Assembly (NCBI GenBank): GCA_023374025.1 | Contig: SIJG01000079.1 | Coordinates: 124,001-188,000, forward strand | Reading direction: 5' to 3' | Length of the DNA stretch: 64,000 nt | Source of the DNA: Heterodera schachtii | Taxonomy: Eukaryota > Nematoda > Chromadorea > Rhabditida > Heteroderidae | Part shown: positions 33,314-44,594 of the stretch, piece after piece | Layout of the letters: each line of letters opens with the position of its first letter | Position numbering within the stretch: position 1 is the stretch's first letter | Notes under the pieces: generated by a model | Database searches by the model: none | What the model saw: only the letters and a program-made list of their open reading frames with translations | Told to the model about the DNA's origin: nothing | Made by a program: the position numbers and the translations under genes

Positions 33314-33534
33314 TTAATTATATTTGATGAAATGGTCCATCTCACTAATTGGAATTTGGTTTGATGCTCTCATTTTCTCTTGCCCGAAATGCATTTGTTG
33401 ATCATTTCGTTCGAATATACAAAACTTAAATTTATTTGCTTGCTTTTTTTGTGAGAATTTTTTGGTACCAATGAATGAAAAGCTTAAAGTCCATAGAATT
33501 ATTTTTTCATTTTTACCTAAAAATTGCCGAATTC
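33314..33534. other. 3' flank shared with the opposite gene
   Basis: About 33320-33430 resembles the inverted 3' flank of the minus-strand gene (cattttctctt; tgttgatcatttcgttcg), so the duplicated block extends past the genes. Confidence 0.5.
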
Positions 33535-33690
33535 CAAATCCAACTTTCTTGGTATCATTTTAGCCCTCAGAGTCCTCTATTTATTGGCCGACATTTGCGG
33601 CGATGACACTTGCGGCGTTACAGTTGCGGCGCCCAGTCAAAACGACATTTGCGGCGCCGACACTTGCGGCGCCAAATCAAAATGACATTT
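33535..33690. repeat. Scaffold B piece with GACATTTGCGGCGCC word array
   Basis: Scaffold B (ccaaatccaactttcttgg, tcctctattt) runs directly into repeated words gacatttgcggcg / gacacttgcggcg / agttgcggcgcc, about six copies in 95 bp. No second arm is seen, so this is one end of a foldback-type element. Confidence 0.55.
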
Positions 33691-33795
33691 GCGGCACAAA
33701 ATTAATGACCCCTAAGCCAAAAATTTGGTAATACTGCCGATGGTTGCCCCCCTTTTTTGAATTTCACATTTCAGGGAGATGCTTCCAGGGCTTTC

Positions 33796-33895
33796 CCGGG
33801 TCGCTGATCACAAAACCGGCATCCATTTCGACCTATTTCGAACCCGGACTTGAATTGGAACAAAAAATCGAAAATTCAAACATTTTCAAAATTCA
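33796..33895 (+). repeat. Module C, forward copy
   Basis: gggtcgctgatcacaaaacc, tttcgaacccggacttg and ggaacaaaaaatcgaaa, ending caaaattcactt as in the copy at 2709-2815. Confidence 0.7.
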
Positions 33896-33939
33896 CTTAT
33901 ATATTCAGAATGATTTTTGTTGTTTTTCTTGTTTTAATC

Positions 33940-34576
33940 AGAGATGTGATCTCAAAATTTTGAAAATCCTTATTTCAGCCGTAAAAAATCCTCATTTGCC
34001 ACTAAAATACCTCAAAAAAATCCTCATTTGGAATGAAAAATCCTCATTTTTGAAAGCAAAAAAATGCAAACAAAATCAATTATGTCATATTTTTCGTTTG
34101 AAACAATCAAATTCATCAATTTCTTGTCATTTATAAGCATTTTGTGGAAGTCTGAGCACGAAAAATCGAAGTTGCTCTTCACTTGGGCCAATGCTTTCAC
34201 TGTGTCCATGTGTAATGAATTCTGTTTATCTGTCCACTGAGACCCAGAAAAAATTGCTTTTTTTTTGTGGCGCGGTTTTCCAAAAAAACTTTTTGGGAAC
34301 ATTGGGGGAGGGGGTCCGGCAGTGCCGATAGGCGCTGCCGGAAAAAATTTGGAATTTTGAGTGCGATTTGTTAACAGATTTTGTCAAAAAAATGATTTTG
34401 ACTGAGGATTTTTCGAAAAAAAAAAGTTTAAGATTGAAGAAAAAGTTCGAACATTTTGCCAAATATACCTATTTTTCAAAAAAGTATGCGTTTTTGTCAC
34501 TTTTTTATCAAAAGACCACAAAAATCCTTAAATTTCTCAAAAGACCACAAAAATCCGCAAATCCTCAGTTTCAAAA
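33940..34576. mobile_element. hAT-type MITE fragment with AAATCCTCA words and hairpin module
   Basis: Starts cagagatgtgatctcaaaa, like the caggggtgtgatcgaat end of the 43777 element, then iterates aatcctcattt. The middle has the same phrases as the other module D elements (gtggcgcggttttcc, ttgttaacagattttgtc) around hairpin 34316-34341. It is interrupted at 34577 by the TACCGTATTT element; after that (35487-35510) one aaatcctc continues, but no clear right end follows. Confidence 0.5.
34316..34341 (+). other. GC hairpin module D, copy with compensatory change
   Basis: ccggcagtgcc, gata, ggcgctgccgg. Against the other copies, base 6 of the left arm is A instead of G and its partner in the right arm is T instead of C, so the pair is kept. 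Confidence 0.8.
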
Positions 34577-35486
34577 TACCGTATTTCCTGTATTTGAAGG
34601 CCCGGGCCTTCTATTTTTCAACCCCTCCAAAAAGGGGCCTTAAATTACAGGGGGGCCTTCTACCAAAGGGGGGCTTTGTATTGTTCAACCCTTCAAATCT
34701 CGGAAATTTTTTTGTGGGTAAAAAAGGGGTGAAACCATTTTTCTAATCAGTTTTATAGTGCAGAGCATGAATATGTATGAGTATTATTTTACCTTTTACA
34801 AATTTTTGAATTTTTTAAAAATATTGAAAATTTTTCATTTTGGCCCTCGGGAATTTGGGCTCGTATTTGAAAATTCATAACTCATTTCAAACTGGGTCAA
34901 TTTAAGTACAATAAAGATTTAAAAATAGAGAAAAATATGGAGAATTTTATGGATTTTATTTGAAATTTCTATCATCAAAATGAAAAAAATTTTTCCAGAA
35001 ATTCGGGAAAAATTCGAATTTTCAGACAAAAAATCAGAACTCGGTTCTTAAAGGATGTTTTCAAAAATTAATAAACTCAAAAAAACGCGCAATTTTTTGC
35101 TCTATAGAATTGTATTTATTTCATATTTATACTATTTTTTGTAAAAGATTAGAAAAATAAAATTGATTTGGGAATTTGGGACCAAAGGGGGGACCACATG
35201 GTTTTTGAGTGGGAAAATTTTTTTAACCCAAATTTAGCTGAAAAATACTTTTTAGGGGTATTTTAGGGTGCTGATAACGAATCTGTAAAAAGATTTCGCT
35301 TTCGGCATCGTTAAAGCCCCAGAATCCCTGCGGATATACTCGATCCCTCCTGGAAGGGGGCCTTTAATTGTGGGGGGCCTTCTACCAGAGGGGGGCCTTC
35401 TATTGTTCAACCCCTCCAAAAAGGGGCCTTAAATTAGAGGGGGGCCTTCTACCAAAGGGGGGCCTTCAAATACAGGAAATACGGTA
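34577..35486. mobile_element. TA-flanked element with GGGGGGCCTTC words
   Basis: The ends are 26-bp inverted repeats, taccgtatttcctgtatttg and its complement ending aaatacggta, with TA at both borders, as in Tc1/mariner-type target choice (inferred). Next to the left end is the palindrome AAGGCCCGGGCCTT (34597-34610). Both ends iterate ggggccttctaccaaaggg and caacccctccaaaaaggggc. No coding capacity; length 910 bp including the TAs. It is inserted into the AAATCCTCA-word element. Confidence 0.75.
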
Positions 35487-35510
35487 AATCCTCTTTGACC
35501 CTCTAACTCG

Positions 35511-37262
35511 CCCCACCTAGTGGCCGCCGTAGTCGAGTGTGCGGCGGTTTTTTAGCGCAATACTCGATATTCAAAGCTAAACGATTTTTTTATTAATATA
35601 ATTATGCACAAAATGATAAAATAGAAAAGGATTTTATTAAATTGTTTTAGTGAATTTGTTCAAAAAAAGAGAAAAAAAAAGAATGAATGAAAATTAATAG
35701 GCAAATAAATAGAAATAAATGAAGTTATATTTTTTAGCAACTATAAATTGCATCCCTACTTATAATACAATTCAAATTCAGCATATGATTATTGAAGAAA
35801 GAATGCAATAAAAACAAAAATATTTAACCAAAAAACCCATAAACATCGAATCATAAAATAATGACAAAGCATCTAAAAAAGAAAAAAGAACCATTTTTTT
35901 TCATTAATTATTATTATGTTGATGAAAATAAATCATTGAGTCTTGATTCTTATGAGTTATTCTTTTTTATCAAAATTCAATTTCGATTACTAATTAATTT
36001 ATTCTCTTTTAAAACAAAATACAAAAAATAAAGCCAAACACATTAGACACATTTGTCTGCTTACTCTACCGGAAACAATTAGATAATTACCAACGAAAGT
36101 TCTAACGAAATCGCCCGTTAAATACACATTTATTTTATTCCTCCGTTTTGATCCTGTTTTATCGTTTGTAAATCTTTCATCAAAATTCGAAACATTTCCA
36201 AAAAGACCAAACAAAGCGCGAAAGTGTTGGACCAATTGCATAAAATGCCGATTCGCGTTTCTCAGGCGTAGAAGAAGATAAAAATTCCCTTTCAAAAATG
36301 ACAATTTCAATTTTTCTGTTTTTTGAGCTGCTTGAATTCTATAGCCATGGATTGGTGGTCTCTTATTTAAAAATCGCAACATATAATCAAATAATCATAG
36401 TTTTGAGTGTTTCTTAACAAATCATTGAAAATATCATTTTTACCACGACTGCGCCTATCAGTACCGTACCCCACGCCCCCCCCCCCCACGGCTCGCTAAA
36501 ATTTGTTTGAATTCGATTTTGGACACAGGCGCGAGGCGCAATGTCCGAGGTGCAAGTGCATGCACAACCATGGCATATCATAACAGGCAAAGCAACAGAA
36601 CATGGGAAATGAAAAAGAAAATATAAATAAAATTATGTGTTTATTCTTAAAAAATATTTATTATTAAAATTAATTTATTAAAATCATTAGTAGATACAGA
36701 CAGCAAGAAAAAAGGCCCAAATAATAACATGTAGAAATGTAACAATTTGATATTTAATAATAATAATAAATATTTATAATTATGGTCTTCGAGAAAAGAA
36801 GGAAGGGGAACCGTTGAAGTGAAATACCATTTTAAGACAGTCTACAAAAAATATTGGGTTATTAAAATTTGATCATGAACGGCCATTCAAACAATAAAGT
36901 TAAATAAAATAAAAGATTGAATAAAAGATTAATGTGAATTATAATGAAAATGGTTTTTAATAAAAATAAATAAAATCATCGTCATAGGAAAATTAGCACA
37001 ATTAACGAATAGTAATGAAAAATCAAGAATTCGAGTCTCTTAATGCAGTAATCCTAAGATTCACGAAGCCATTTATTTATTTCTGGCCGTAGACCTTGTT
37101 CGAAAAAGAAAGGAAGAAAGTCCTTACGCCGCACAAGCAACAGAAGAAGTAATCTCGCGCAGCGACCATTGGCATCCGAAAAGGATGTAGCTTAACCTTC
37201 AAAAGTGCTAGATTCATTTAGGACTTTAAACTTTATATAATGTAACAAAACTCCCTCTATAC
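35511..37262. other. AT-rich stretch, no supported gene
   Basis: The longest open frame is on the minus strand, 35999-36382 (127 codons, MLRFLNKRPPIHGYR...), without recognised motifs; it could be chance. Around 36448-36480 the minus strand has ggtactgataggcgcagtc, perhaps a decayed module D, next to a run of 14 C at 36474-36488 region. Confidence 0.4.
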
Positions 37263-37556
37263 TTACAAAGGAAGGTCCCCAGGTGTCCGTGGGATTTCCC
37301 AATAAATTTGGTGGGTGGATAGAACAGAGCTCCCATGGGTTCTTAAGAAATGAACAAGCTCCTTACCACAGAACAACACAAAACAGTGCATTTGTTTGTT
37401 TAATTTATAGAAATGAAAAAGACTTGCTTTGACGTCCCATTTTCCATGAAGCTTAATTTGGTATAATTTGTCGAAGTTTATAGCATCATCTGAATATGGG
37501 GATGAGGGACGTCCTTGCGAATTTCTCGCATCCCTGAGTTCTCTACTCCAAGTCAC
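37263..37556 (-). other. Open frame of unknown status
   Basis: 97 codons on the minus strand, MTWSRELRDARNSQGRPSS at the start and EIPRTPGDLPL at the end. The base composition is less AT-rich than the flanks and the first 40 residues look protein-like, but I recognise no domain, and no partner exon is evident. It may be an exon fragment or chance. Confidence 0.2.
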
Positions 37557-39944
37557 TCAGGTACACATCGTGAAGTTGTTGACACAATATTCAGCAATTT
37601 AAACAAATTTTTGCTAAAATTAACTATTTTAGATTGATAATTTTTGATGGTCATTTTTTGGAAAATTCAACCTAAAATCTGCTACTATAATAAACTATGA
37701 TTATATTAGTATCAGACAAGTTTATCATACAAGAAGAACTTTTAACTTTGATTTAAAGTGAAGATTAAGAAAAAGCAATCCACAATTTATAATGCAAACA
37801 AAAACGAATGAATTAAATTGTGGCACCAACGGAAATTATAAAGCAAACAACTTTAGGCCCAATATGAATTATAAATTTAATAATATTGTATAAAACCAAT
37901 AAGGAACCTAGACACACAATAGATGTTTGGGCAAAACAAAAAGGTTTAAAATGTACGAAGTTGGATTAAAACCCACAAATCGACGACCAATCAAATTCAA
38001 ATTATTTTACGCCCAAAACCAATTTAATTTAAAATCGTACGAATTCGTATTAAAACCTCCATTCTGTACCAAATTAAATAATTCATAGAGCCAAAAATTG
38101 ATCAATATTATAAAAAAACCAATAAGAAACCGCAACCGCTTTAATTTAATATAGTACTTTGTATTAAACCTCCTACCGGACAACAAACAAAAACAAATTG
38201 ATAAATATATTGGACCCAAAACTTTTAAAATTTAAGCCTTTAATTTTTTTTATTAAAAAGCTGAGGTAAACCTAAAAAAAAATAAAAAAATTTTGGGCCC
38301 AAAAATTGGTTAAAATTTGTAACCAATTAGTTCTCATACAAGGTAGGGCATGTATTTTTGTTAAAAAAAAATGAAAAAGGTGCTTAAATAGTTGCTAAAA
38401 ACTGCCATTTGTTTACTAAAAATTACGAAAATATCTGCTAAAAACTGCAAATAGTCGCAAAAGAAAACTTTTGCCAAAATAGTTGAAAAATTTTTGCCAA
38501 AAAAAAAAATTGAAAAAATTAGTCAATGTTTCCAAAATTGCCTCATTCTTTATCCATTTTGATAGTACATTTGCAAGTCAAACAGTTTCGGGCTAAAACA
38601 ACCAAAATAAAAATGCACGATTTTAGTTAGTAAAACAATTTAAATTTTAAGATTATTCATAAAGAACCATAATTTAATTTCTAAATTGTTTAAGAAGCCA
38701 CTTTAAAAATTAAATTAATTTCTGCCTAAAATTAAATGAAGAAGCCAATATAAAAAAGGCATTCGTCCAGTATCTTATTATTCGACACACATATTTTCTC
38801 CGTTGAGAATATGAAGTAATGAGCAAAAATCAAAGCAAATAGCTGACTACTCCTTCTCAGCGCCCTTTCTCCCCCGCCGGGGACGGAGGTCAGACCAAAC
38901 CAACGCCAAGTGGAGACCACGTCCACCTCGTCGCCTCGCGGACAACGGAAAAAAATGCTGATGTATGATTTACTTTAGTACCCCAGCAATTCAAAAACAC
39001 AAAAAAATTTATGTTGATATTACCGAAAAATATTTAAAATTTTTGTTTCTACCCCAAAACGAGGCCTTAGGTAGACAGGCTGTAAGGTTGAGGGTGGGAG
39101 TTATGAACCAAAGAAAAGAAATGTAAACATTGATTGCTTTTTTATTCTAAACGTTTGGGTAAATAAAAACGGCAAAATTTTTTTATTTTATTTTAGAAAA
39201 TTTTTCACATTATAATTTATAATTCGAAATTTTTGGGTTACATCGCCTCTAATAATTATTTTATGGCAGCCCCAAAAATTTTTCATGGCACAGCTGTCCT
39301 GGTTTAGGAACAGCTTAATGGCATTTCTGAGTCAAAGCGGCAAATTAATTGGCATTTGGAACAAATGACATTAGAAAATATTCAAAGTTTCCTGGTTTCA
39401 GGCTGTCCTTGCCTGTTTGGCATTTTATTTATGATTTTGTTTTGTTATTTTGTTTTGTGTAATTTGTTAATTCGTTGTTTTATGTATTTTGTAGAATAAT
39501 TTTGGAGTGTGCTGTGTGTGTCGTTTTGAGTTTTAATTGTAATTGACGGAGTTGGATTTTTGAAGGTTATGCTATTTCTTTTATTTAATTGGTTTTTTTA
39601 ATTAATCAACTTTTAATTTTAGTTTATCTCTTTCTTCTAATTAAATTTATGTCTGATTTTCTTATTTTGCTTTTATTAAATTTATTTGCATTTTCCATAA
39701 TTTTTTAATTCTTTTTATTTTATGGGATTTGTGCATTAATAAATTCTCTATTTTTTTATTATCACTCGCAAAAAGATGGTTTTTATTGATAGTACGATGT
39801 ACGATTAATCTTTTTATGTTGAATTTTATGTTTTATTATTTTTTAATAATTTAAATGCTTTAATGTGTCTTTTCTCGAATTAATGTTTTTCATGTTTTAT
39901 TTTGTATTTTTTATTTAAGGTTCGGACCCAGTCTATGTAATAAT
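37557..39944. other. AT-rich stretch with a GC-rich island
   Basis: No gene supported. At 38335-38500 a word tgctaaaaactgc is repeated, like another small-element array. At 38850-38945 there is an isolated GC-rich patch (ctcccccgccggggacggag; gtccacctcgtcgcctcgcg) that looks foreign to the surroundings and has no clear coding potential. Confidence 0.4.
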
Positions 39945-40138
39945 TAGGGCTGGGAATTATATGGACATAAAATATGGACTTAAATGCCAAAATATGGACA
40001 TAAATCGCGAAATATGGATATAGAAATCCATCCCAGAAGCTTCAAATCAAGCTAAAAATATATTTTTCGTGCGTTTCATGCCTCCAACAGTCCAGGAAAA
40101 AGATGGATTTCCATATAATTCCCAGCCCTAGTAATAAT
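39937..40138. mobile_element. hAT MITE with ATATGGA words, 39945-40130 plus TSD gtaataat
   Basis: The 186-bp element has perfect 21-bp TIRs (tagggctgggaattatatgg and complement) and perfect 8-bp flanking duplications gtaataat (39937-39944 and 40131-40138). The word atatgga is repeated about five times. It carries scaffold A (cagaagcttcaaatcaagct, then tttttcgtgc), the same scaffold as the AGGCA-word MITEs. Confidence 0.92.
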
Positions 40139-40604
40139 TTTTATACATTTGTGTTATTTTTTCGATTTCATTTTGATTTAAATTTTTACGATACAGTCGG
40201 AAATTTGCCAATTCTATAAAGAAGGCAATACGCGGGATTGAGTTGCACGGTTGGGTAATGTGTTTTTGGGCCGCGGGTTCTAATCCATTTGCCTGTAAAA
40301 AATTTCATTTTTTTTTGGGGGGAAGGGGATTAAGAATTTGGCATCAGTTTAGCCCAATTCCAAACCTCTGACACAAACTTGAAATCACAAAAATAATTTA
40401 AAAATTTTACAGACAAATAGATTTGAACTCATGGCCCAAAAAAGCCCAAAGAATTTTGGAATTAACCCGGATTTATTTAATGAAATCATTACCGAAATTG
40501 AAAAAAAATACCTATCATTTTTAATTAATGACTGAAAATTTTCAGTATTTTGGCAAAAATTTTACAAAAAAACGCCATTTTTGTCAGATTTTTGAAAAAA
40601 AGGT

Positions 40605-40715
40605 TGAACTATAAAGCACTCCTCTCGAATAGAACCCTCCTCTCGAATAAAGCCCCCCTTTTGAGGTGGGTTGAACAATAGAGCCCCCGGGGGCTCTAGT
40701 CGAGTAAATACGGTA
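40605..40715. repeat. Right end of a TACCGTATTT-type element
   Basis: Ends aaatacgg followed by TA (40714-40715). The palindrome GAGCCCCCGGGGGCTC (40681-40696) stands where the element at 34577 has AAGGCCCGGGCCTT, and ttgaacaatag / ctcctctcgaataaag words follow. No left end is found. Confidence 0.6.
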
Positions 40716-41630
40716 AATTTAATTGCGTTTTTAACTTTTCGTTAATTTAATTATTTAAGTCCGATGTTGATTGGTCCATAGCCTAAGCTTACATTCCTAT
40801 CTCTAATAATTCCGCCATTTGATGTTTAATCGGCTCATACCATACTTTTATAAAAATTGGAAAATGTTGTCATTTATTTTTATTGTTTTAGTTTATTAAT
40901 TTCATACTTCAAATATGGTTATTTTGTGCCATTTTTTGAATTCAAAGATTTCGTAACTTGTGGTTTTCAAAAAAAAATATTAATTTGATTTTGTTATATT
41001 TTTATTAAGATTTTTGTCATTTTGAATTATTATTTTTAGCTTTTTATCTTGTATTATAATAATTTGGTCTGCGGATCTTTTGGTTATTCTTTTTTAAATC
41101 TATTTATTTATTTTTAATTTACGTTTTCTTTGAGAAAAATAAAAATTTTATAAATATGCTTTTTAAATTTATATATTTATTCTGTATAATATTTTATTTT
41201 TAATTTCTCTCAATTTATTTATTAAGGAAAATTAATTTTATATTTAAATTTAACAAATCTTTCTGAATGTTCACTTATTAATTGCTTCTCATTATTTTCT
41301 TTTATATTGTTTTTTCCATTTTCATTAAAATAATTTAGATTTATTTTCTTTATTAATAATTTCGTTAATTGTCATATTTTAAATTCTCATTTTATTTTTC
41401 GTCTTATTTTTCCGTTGGCATATTCATGGAGCGAATGAATAATTATAAATTTAATGAATATATTTTCTGTGATAATTCTTTCTACAATTAAATTATTTAT
41501 ATTTATTATATTTTTATTTAATTTTTAATTTACGTTTCTTTGAAAATAAATAAATATAAATATACTTCTTAAATTTATATACTTTTCCTCACTTTTTGGA
41601 CAGAATCTGTTCACAAATCACAACTTCCAT
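40716..41630. other. T-rich non-coding block
   Basis: AT-rich, T favoured on this strand. No gene or repeat end recognised. Confidence 0.5.
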
Positions 41631-41858
41631 CATTTTATGGTACTTTTCCGTTTGGGGGCCCCACATTCAAATTTTTTAAAAACGTCAACAAAGAGCGCGC
41701 ACCATGCGAATCCATTCGATTATACTTTGGCCCAAATTGTTGCTTTTATGACTCCTAGTAACTGAAGCGCTATTTTTGAATGTTCAACACGCTTTTTTGT
41801 TGACGTTTTTAAATTTAAATAAATGTGGGGCCCCCAAACGGAAAAGTACCCATTTTAT
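41631..41858. mobile_element. Short TIR element, 41639-41850, TSD cattttat
   Basis: The 212-bp element has TIRs of about 60 bp (ggtacttttccgtttggggg inwards to aaaaacgtcaacaaa) and perfect 8-bp duplications cattttat at 41631-41638 and 41851-41858. It begins GGT and ends ACC, unlike the hAT ends here. The 8-bp duplication fits hAT, P or Merlin; the superfamily is not decided. Confidence 0.88.
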
Positions 41859-43410
41859 TTTCTGTTTTTTAACAATTTTTATGTTTCAACTCAAATTTTA
41901 TTTTATTTTTTAAATTTACTCACGAGGTTTTGAGGCCCGCCCTCTTCAATAGAGTTCACGGAATGTCCCGGAATATTCTGCGTCGAATGTTGTAATTTTG
42001 TATCTGATATTATATAATTATATTTTATGCTTTATATTTTATTAACTATAAAATTTATTTCTGTTTTATTTAAATAAATTGCTTTTTTAAATTTTATTAA
42101 AATTTTGTGCTTAATTTGTAAATAATCTAATGTAAAAAATGACTTTTGTGTTTATTAAATAATTATTAATTTATTTTTTGTCAATTTTAAATGTTTTTTA
42201 TTATTTTTAAAATTTGATTTAATCTTTCAGCTGATTCTTCTTTGGTCATTTTTGTTTTTTAAAGGTATATGTTTCTTTTTTTGCGTTTAATTATTGTAAT
42301 CCTTAAGTTGATCAATTCCCATTAGCCTTCTTTAATTACTGTTTTTTTCATTTATTTTCATTCTTTTTTACTATTATTTTTGCTAATTTTAGAAAATTAA
42401 ATGTTTTGTATTTTTATAGCAAAATTAAAAGGTAATTACAATATTATTTATTATCTTTTCTGTGAATTTTTTGTCAACTTTTTCTTGCAAATTTACGCCA
42501 AAATAGTAGCACAATAGTTACATAGACACACTTTTTGACTGATTTAAGTGTACTATTTCGTTTTCTATAATTTTATTTATTTATTCAAAATAGTAACTTT
42601 TTTTTGATAGATTATTTATTTTTAGTTTTTATATTGCAATTTTGCTATTTTTTAAATGTTTTCTTTATTTAATGAAAATAAATTTCATTAATTATAATGT
42701 GAATTAATTAACCTCCGTTTTAAATTAGATTGTGTTTTTTATACTGTAAATCGTTTATAAAACTTATATAAAACAGACTATAAATAACAAAAAGTTTACA
42801 TATTCTATTTATGATGATTTGCTATTATTTTTAGTATTTTAAATAATTATTTTACATTTTATATTTTTTCGCGTTAGCTGTTTAATTTTTATTTAATAAT
42901 CAATTATATTTTTATATGTATAATTTGCTGTCCTAACTCCATACCAATCAACAACAACACATCATAATGACGTTTTTATTAATTTTGGTTAATTATACTT
43001 TGCTTTTAAAAAGTTATTTTGTTTAATGAAACTTTTATTAATATGATGTGATTTAATTAATCTTCCGTTTTTAATTCGATGTAATTAATTTGAGTTTTAT
43101 TTCATTGATCACCTTTATATTTATTTTAATTATGTTTAATTTTTGAGAATGTTCATAAATTTCCAATTTTTCTGTAAATTTTTAATTAAATCTCATTAAT
43201 TTTATCTTTCGCTTTTTAATAAATTAAGGAATTATTTTTGATTTATTAGTTCTATTTAATATTTTTCATATTTACCATATTAATTTTATGCAAATCACGT
43301 AATCCAATTCTCGTGACAGCTTCATCCCCGTTCGTTTTTTCGCAAAAAAATAAAATTTAAAAAATGCTTCCATTTTCTTTGAAAAAACTTTAAATTTTCA
43401 TTTCGGAAGG
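41859..43410. other. T-rich non-coding block
   Basis: No gene supported. 42180-42410 is a diverged duplicate of 55943-56162 (tttcagctgattcttctttg; aaaggtatatgtttc), and 43120-43380 resembles 56570-56760 (gagaatgttcataaat; gacagcttcat). Confidence 0.6.
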
Positions 43411-43490
43411 GTGGGCACCAGTGATGCCGCGGGTTGAGAAAAATTTCGGGTTTCGGGTTTCGGGTTCGGGTTGGCATCACTGGTGGGCAC
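43411..43490. mobile_element. 64-bp hAT-type mini-element, 43419-43482, TSD gtgggcac
   Basis: cagtgatgcc at the left and ggcatcactg at the right form 10-bp TIRs, flanked by perfect gtgggcac duplications (43411-43418 and 43483-43490). Between them are four copies of the word tttcggg / ttcggg. This is an extremely small DNA element. Confidence 0.85.
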
Positions 43491-43776
43491 GTCCCCCTCT
43501 CTTTCCTCCCCATGGGTTTTGTTTTTCTCCAATTTCTATGTTTTTACAACTTAAGTTGGATTAAATGGCTGAAATTGTGATAGTTTTCGATTATTCCTAG
43601 GGGCCGGCTAAATTTCTTACATTAAAATATTTTGGTCGTATAACAAAAAATTATTGCTTTTTTAATTTAATTTAATGGTTGCATAATATCTGCCAAATAT
43701 GTACATATATATGTGCCAAAAAATCCCAAAAAAAGCCAAAATATGTGCCAAAAATTGAAAAATTTAGCCTTTAAAG

Positions 43777-44262
43777 CAGGGGTGTGATCGAATTTTCAAA
43801 ATCAGAATATCGGGCCCAAAAAATCAGATTTTGGGGTCTAAAATCAGAACATTTGGCAAAATTGCTTCAAATTTGTTATTTTACAATTTATTTGATCAAA
43901 AATATATTTTCGTCTTCCATTAATTTTTGCAACCAAGCGACGACTTTTTTTTGCCTTTAAAAATGCCTTTTTTTGCGCCGCGTTTTTTCAAAAAATTTTG
44001 GTGTTGGACAGGAGAGGGGAGGGGCGTCCGGTGGCGCCGATAGGCGCCGCCGGGAAAAAAATTTGTAATTTTTAATGCGATTTGTTAACAGATTTTTGTC
44101 CAAAAATGACCAAAATTTGCCACAACTTTTATATTTTCTTGTAAAATAGTGACATTATGCCATAAAATTTCAAAATTAATGAAGAATTTAAAGAAATCAG
44201 AACCAAATTGGGTCACTACTCAAATAGAACATTTTGATAAATCAGAACAGATCACACCCCTG
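43777..44262. mobile_element. hAT MITE with ATCAG words and hairpin module, TSD ctttaaag
   Basis: 486 bp, TIRs caggggtgtgatc and gatcacacccctg, perfect 8-bp duplications ctttaaag at 43769-43776 and 44263-44270. The first base triplet CAG followed by GG fits hAT ends. The words atcagaa and atcagat recur near both ends. Hairpin module D lies at 44028-44053. It is inserted in another repeat with gtgccaaaaa words. Sister of 20648-21160. Confidence 0.92.
44028..44053 (+). other. GC hairpin module D with shifted wobble pair
   Basis: ccggtggcgcc, gata, ggcgccgccgg. Here the G-T pair is at position 5 instead of position 8; the stem stays pairable as RNA. Confidence 0.78.
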
Positions 44263-44594
44263 CTTTAAAGTGAAAAAAGTCATGAAAAGCGCCAAAAAAA
44301 GCAAAAAATGAAAACATTGAAGATTTTTGGTGACATTTTGCCTAGAATTTGATTGCATTGTAAAAGAAATTCAAAATTTCTATAAAATTGCCAAATTATG
44401 TATGTGTATTTATTTACTTTTGCCCAAAATCAACCAAATTTTTAATTGATAGCCAGCCCTAAGTGTTCTCTATCAATTTGCAAAATTACAAAAAATTTCA
44501 TTATGTTTCAAAGAAGTTATGATTAAAGGAACTCAAAGCGTTTTTATTTAAATAATTGCTCTTTTTGACTTATTTTAAAGATCGCCGGCTGTTT

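Noticed and set aside
33744..34136. Open frame of 130 codons as a gene
   Set aside because: It runs through module C and the AAATCCTCA word repeats, so it is repeat-derived.
35999..36382. 127-codon minus-strand frame as a gene
   Set aside because: No motif, no splice context, AT-rich surroundings; only mentioned as an open frame.
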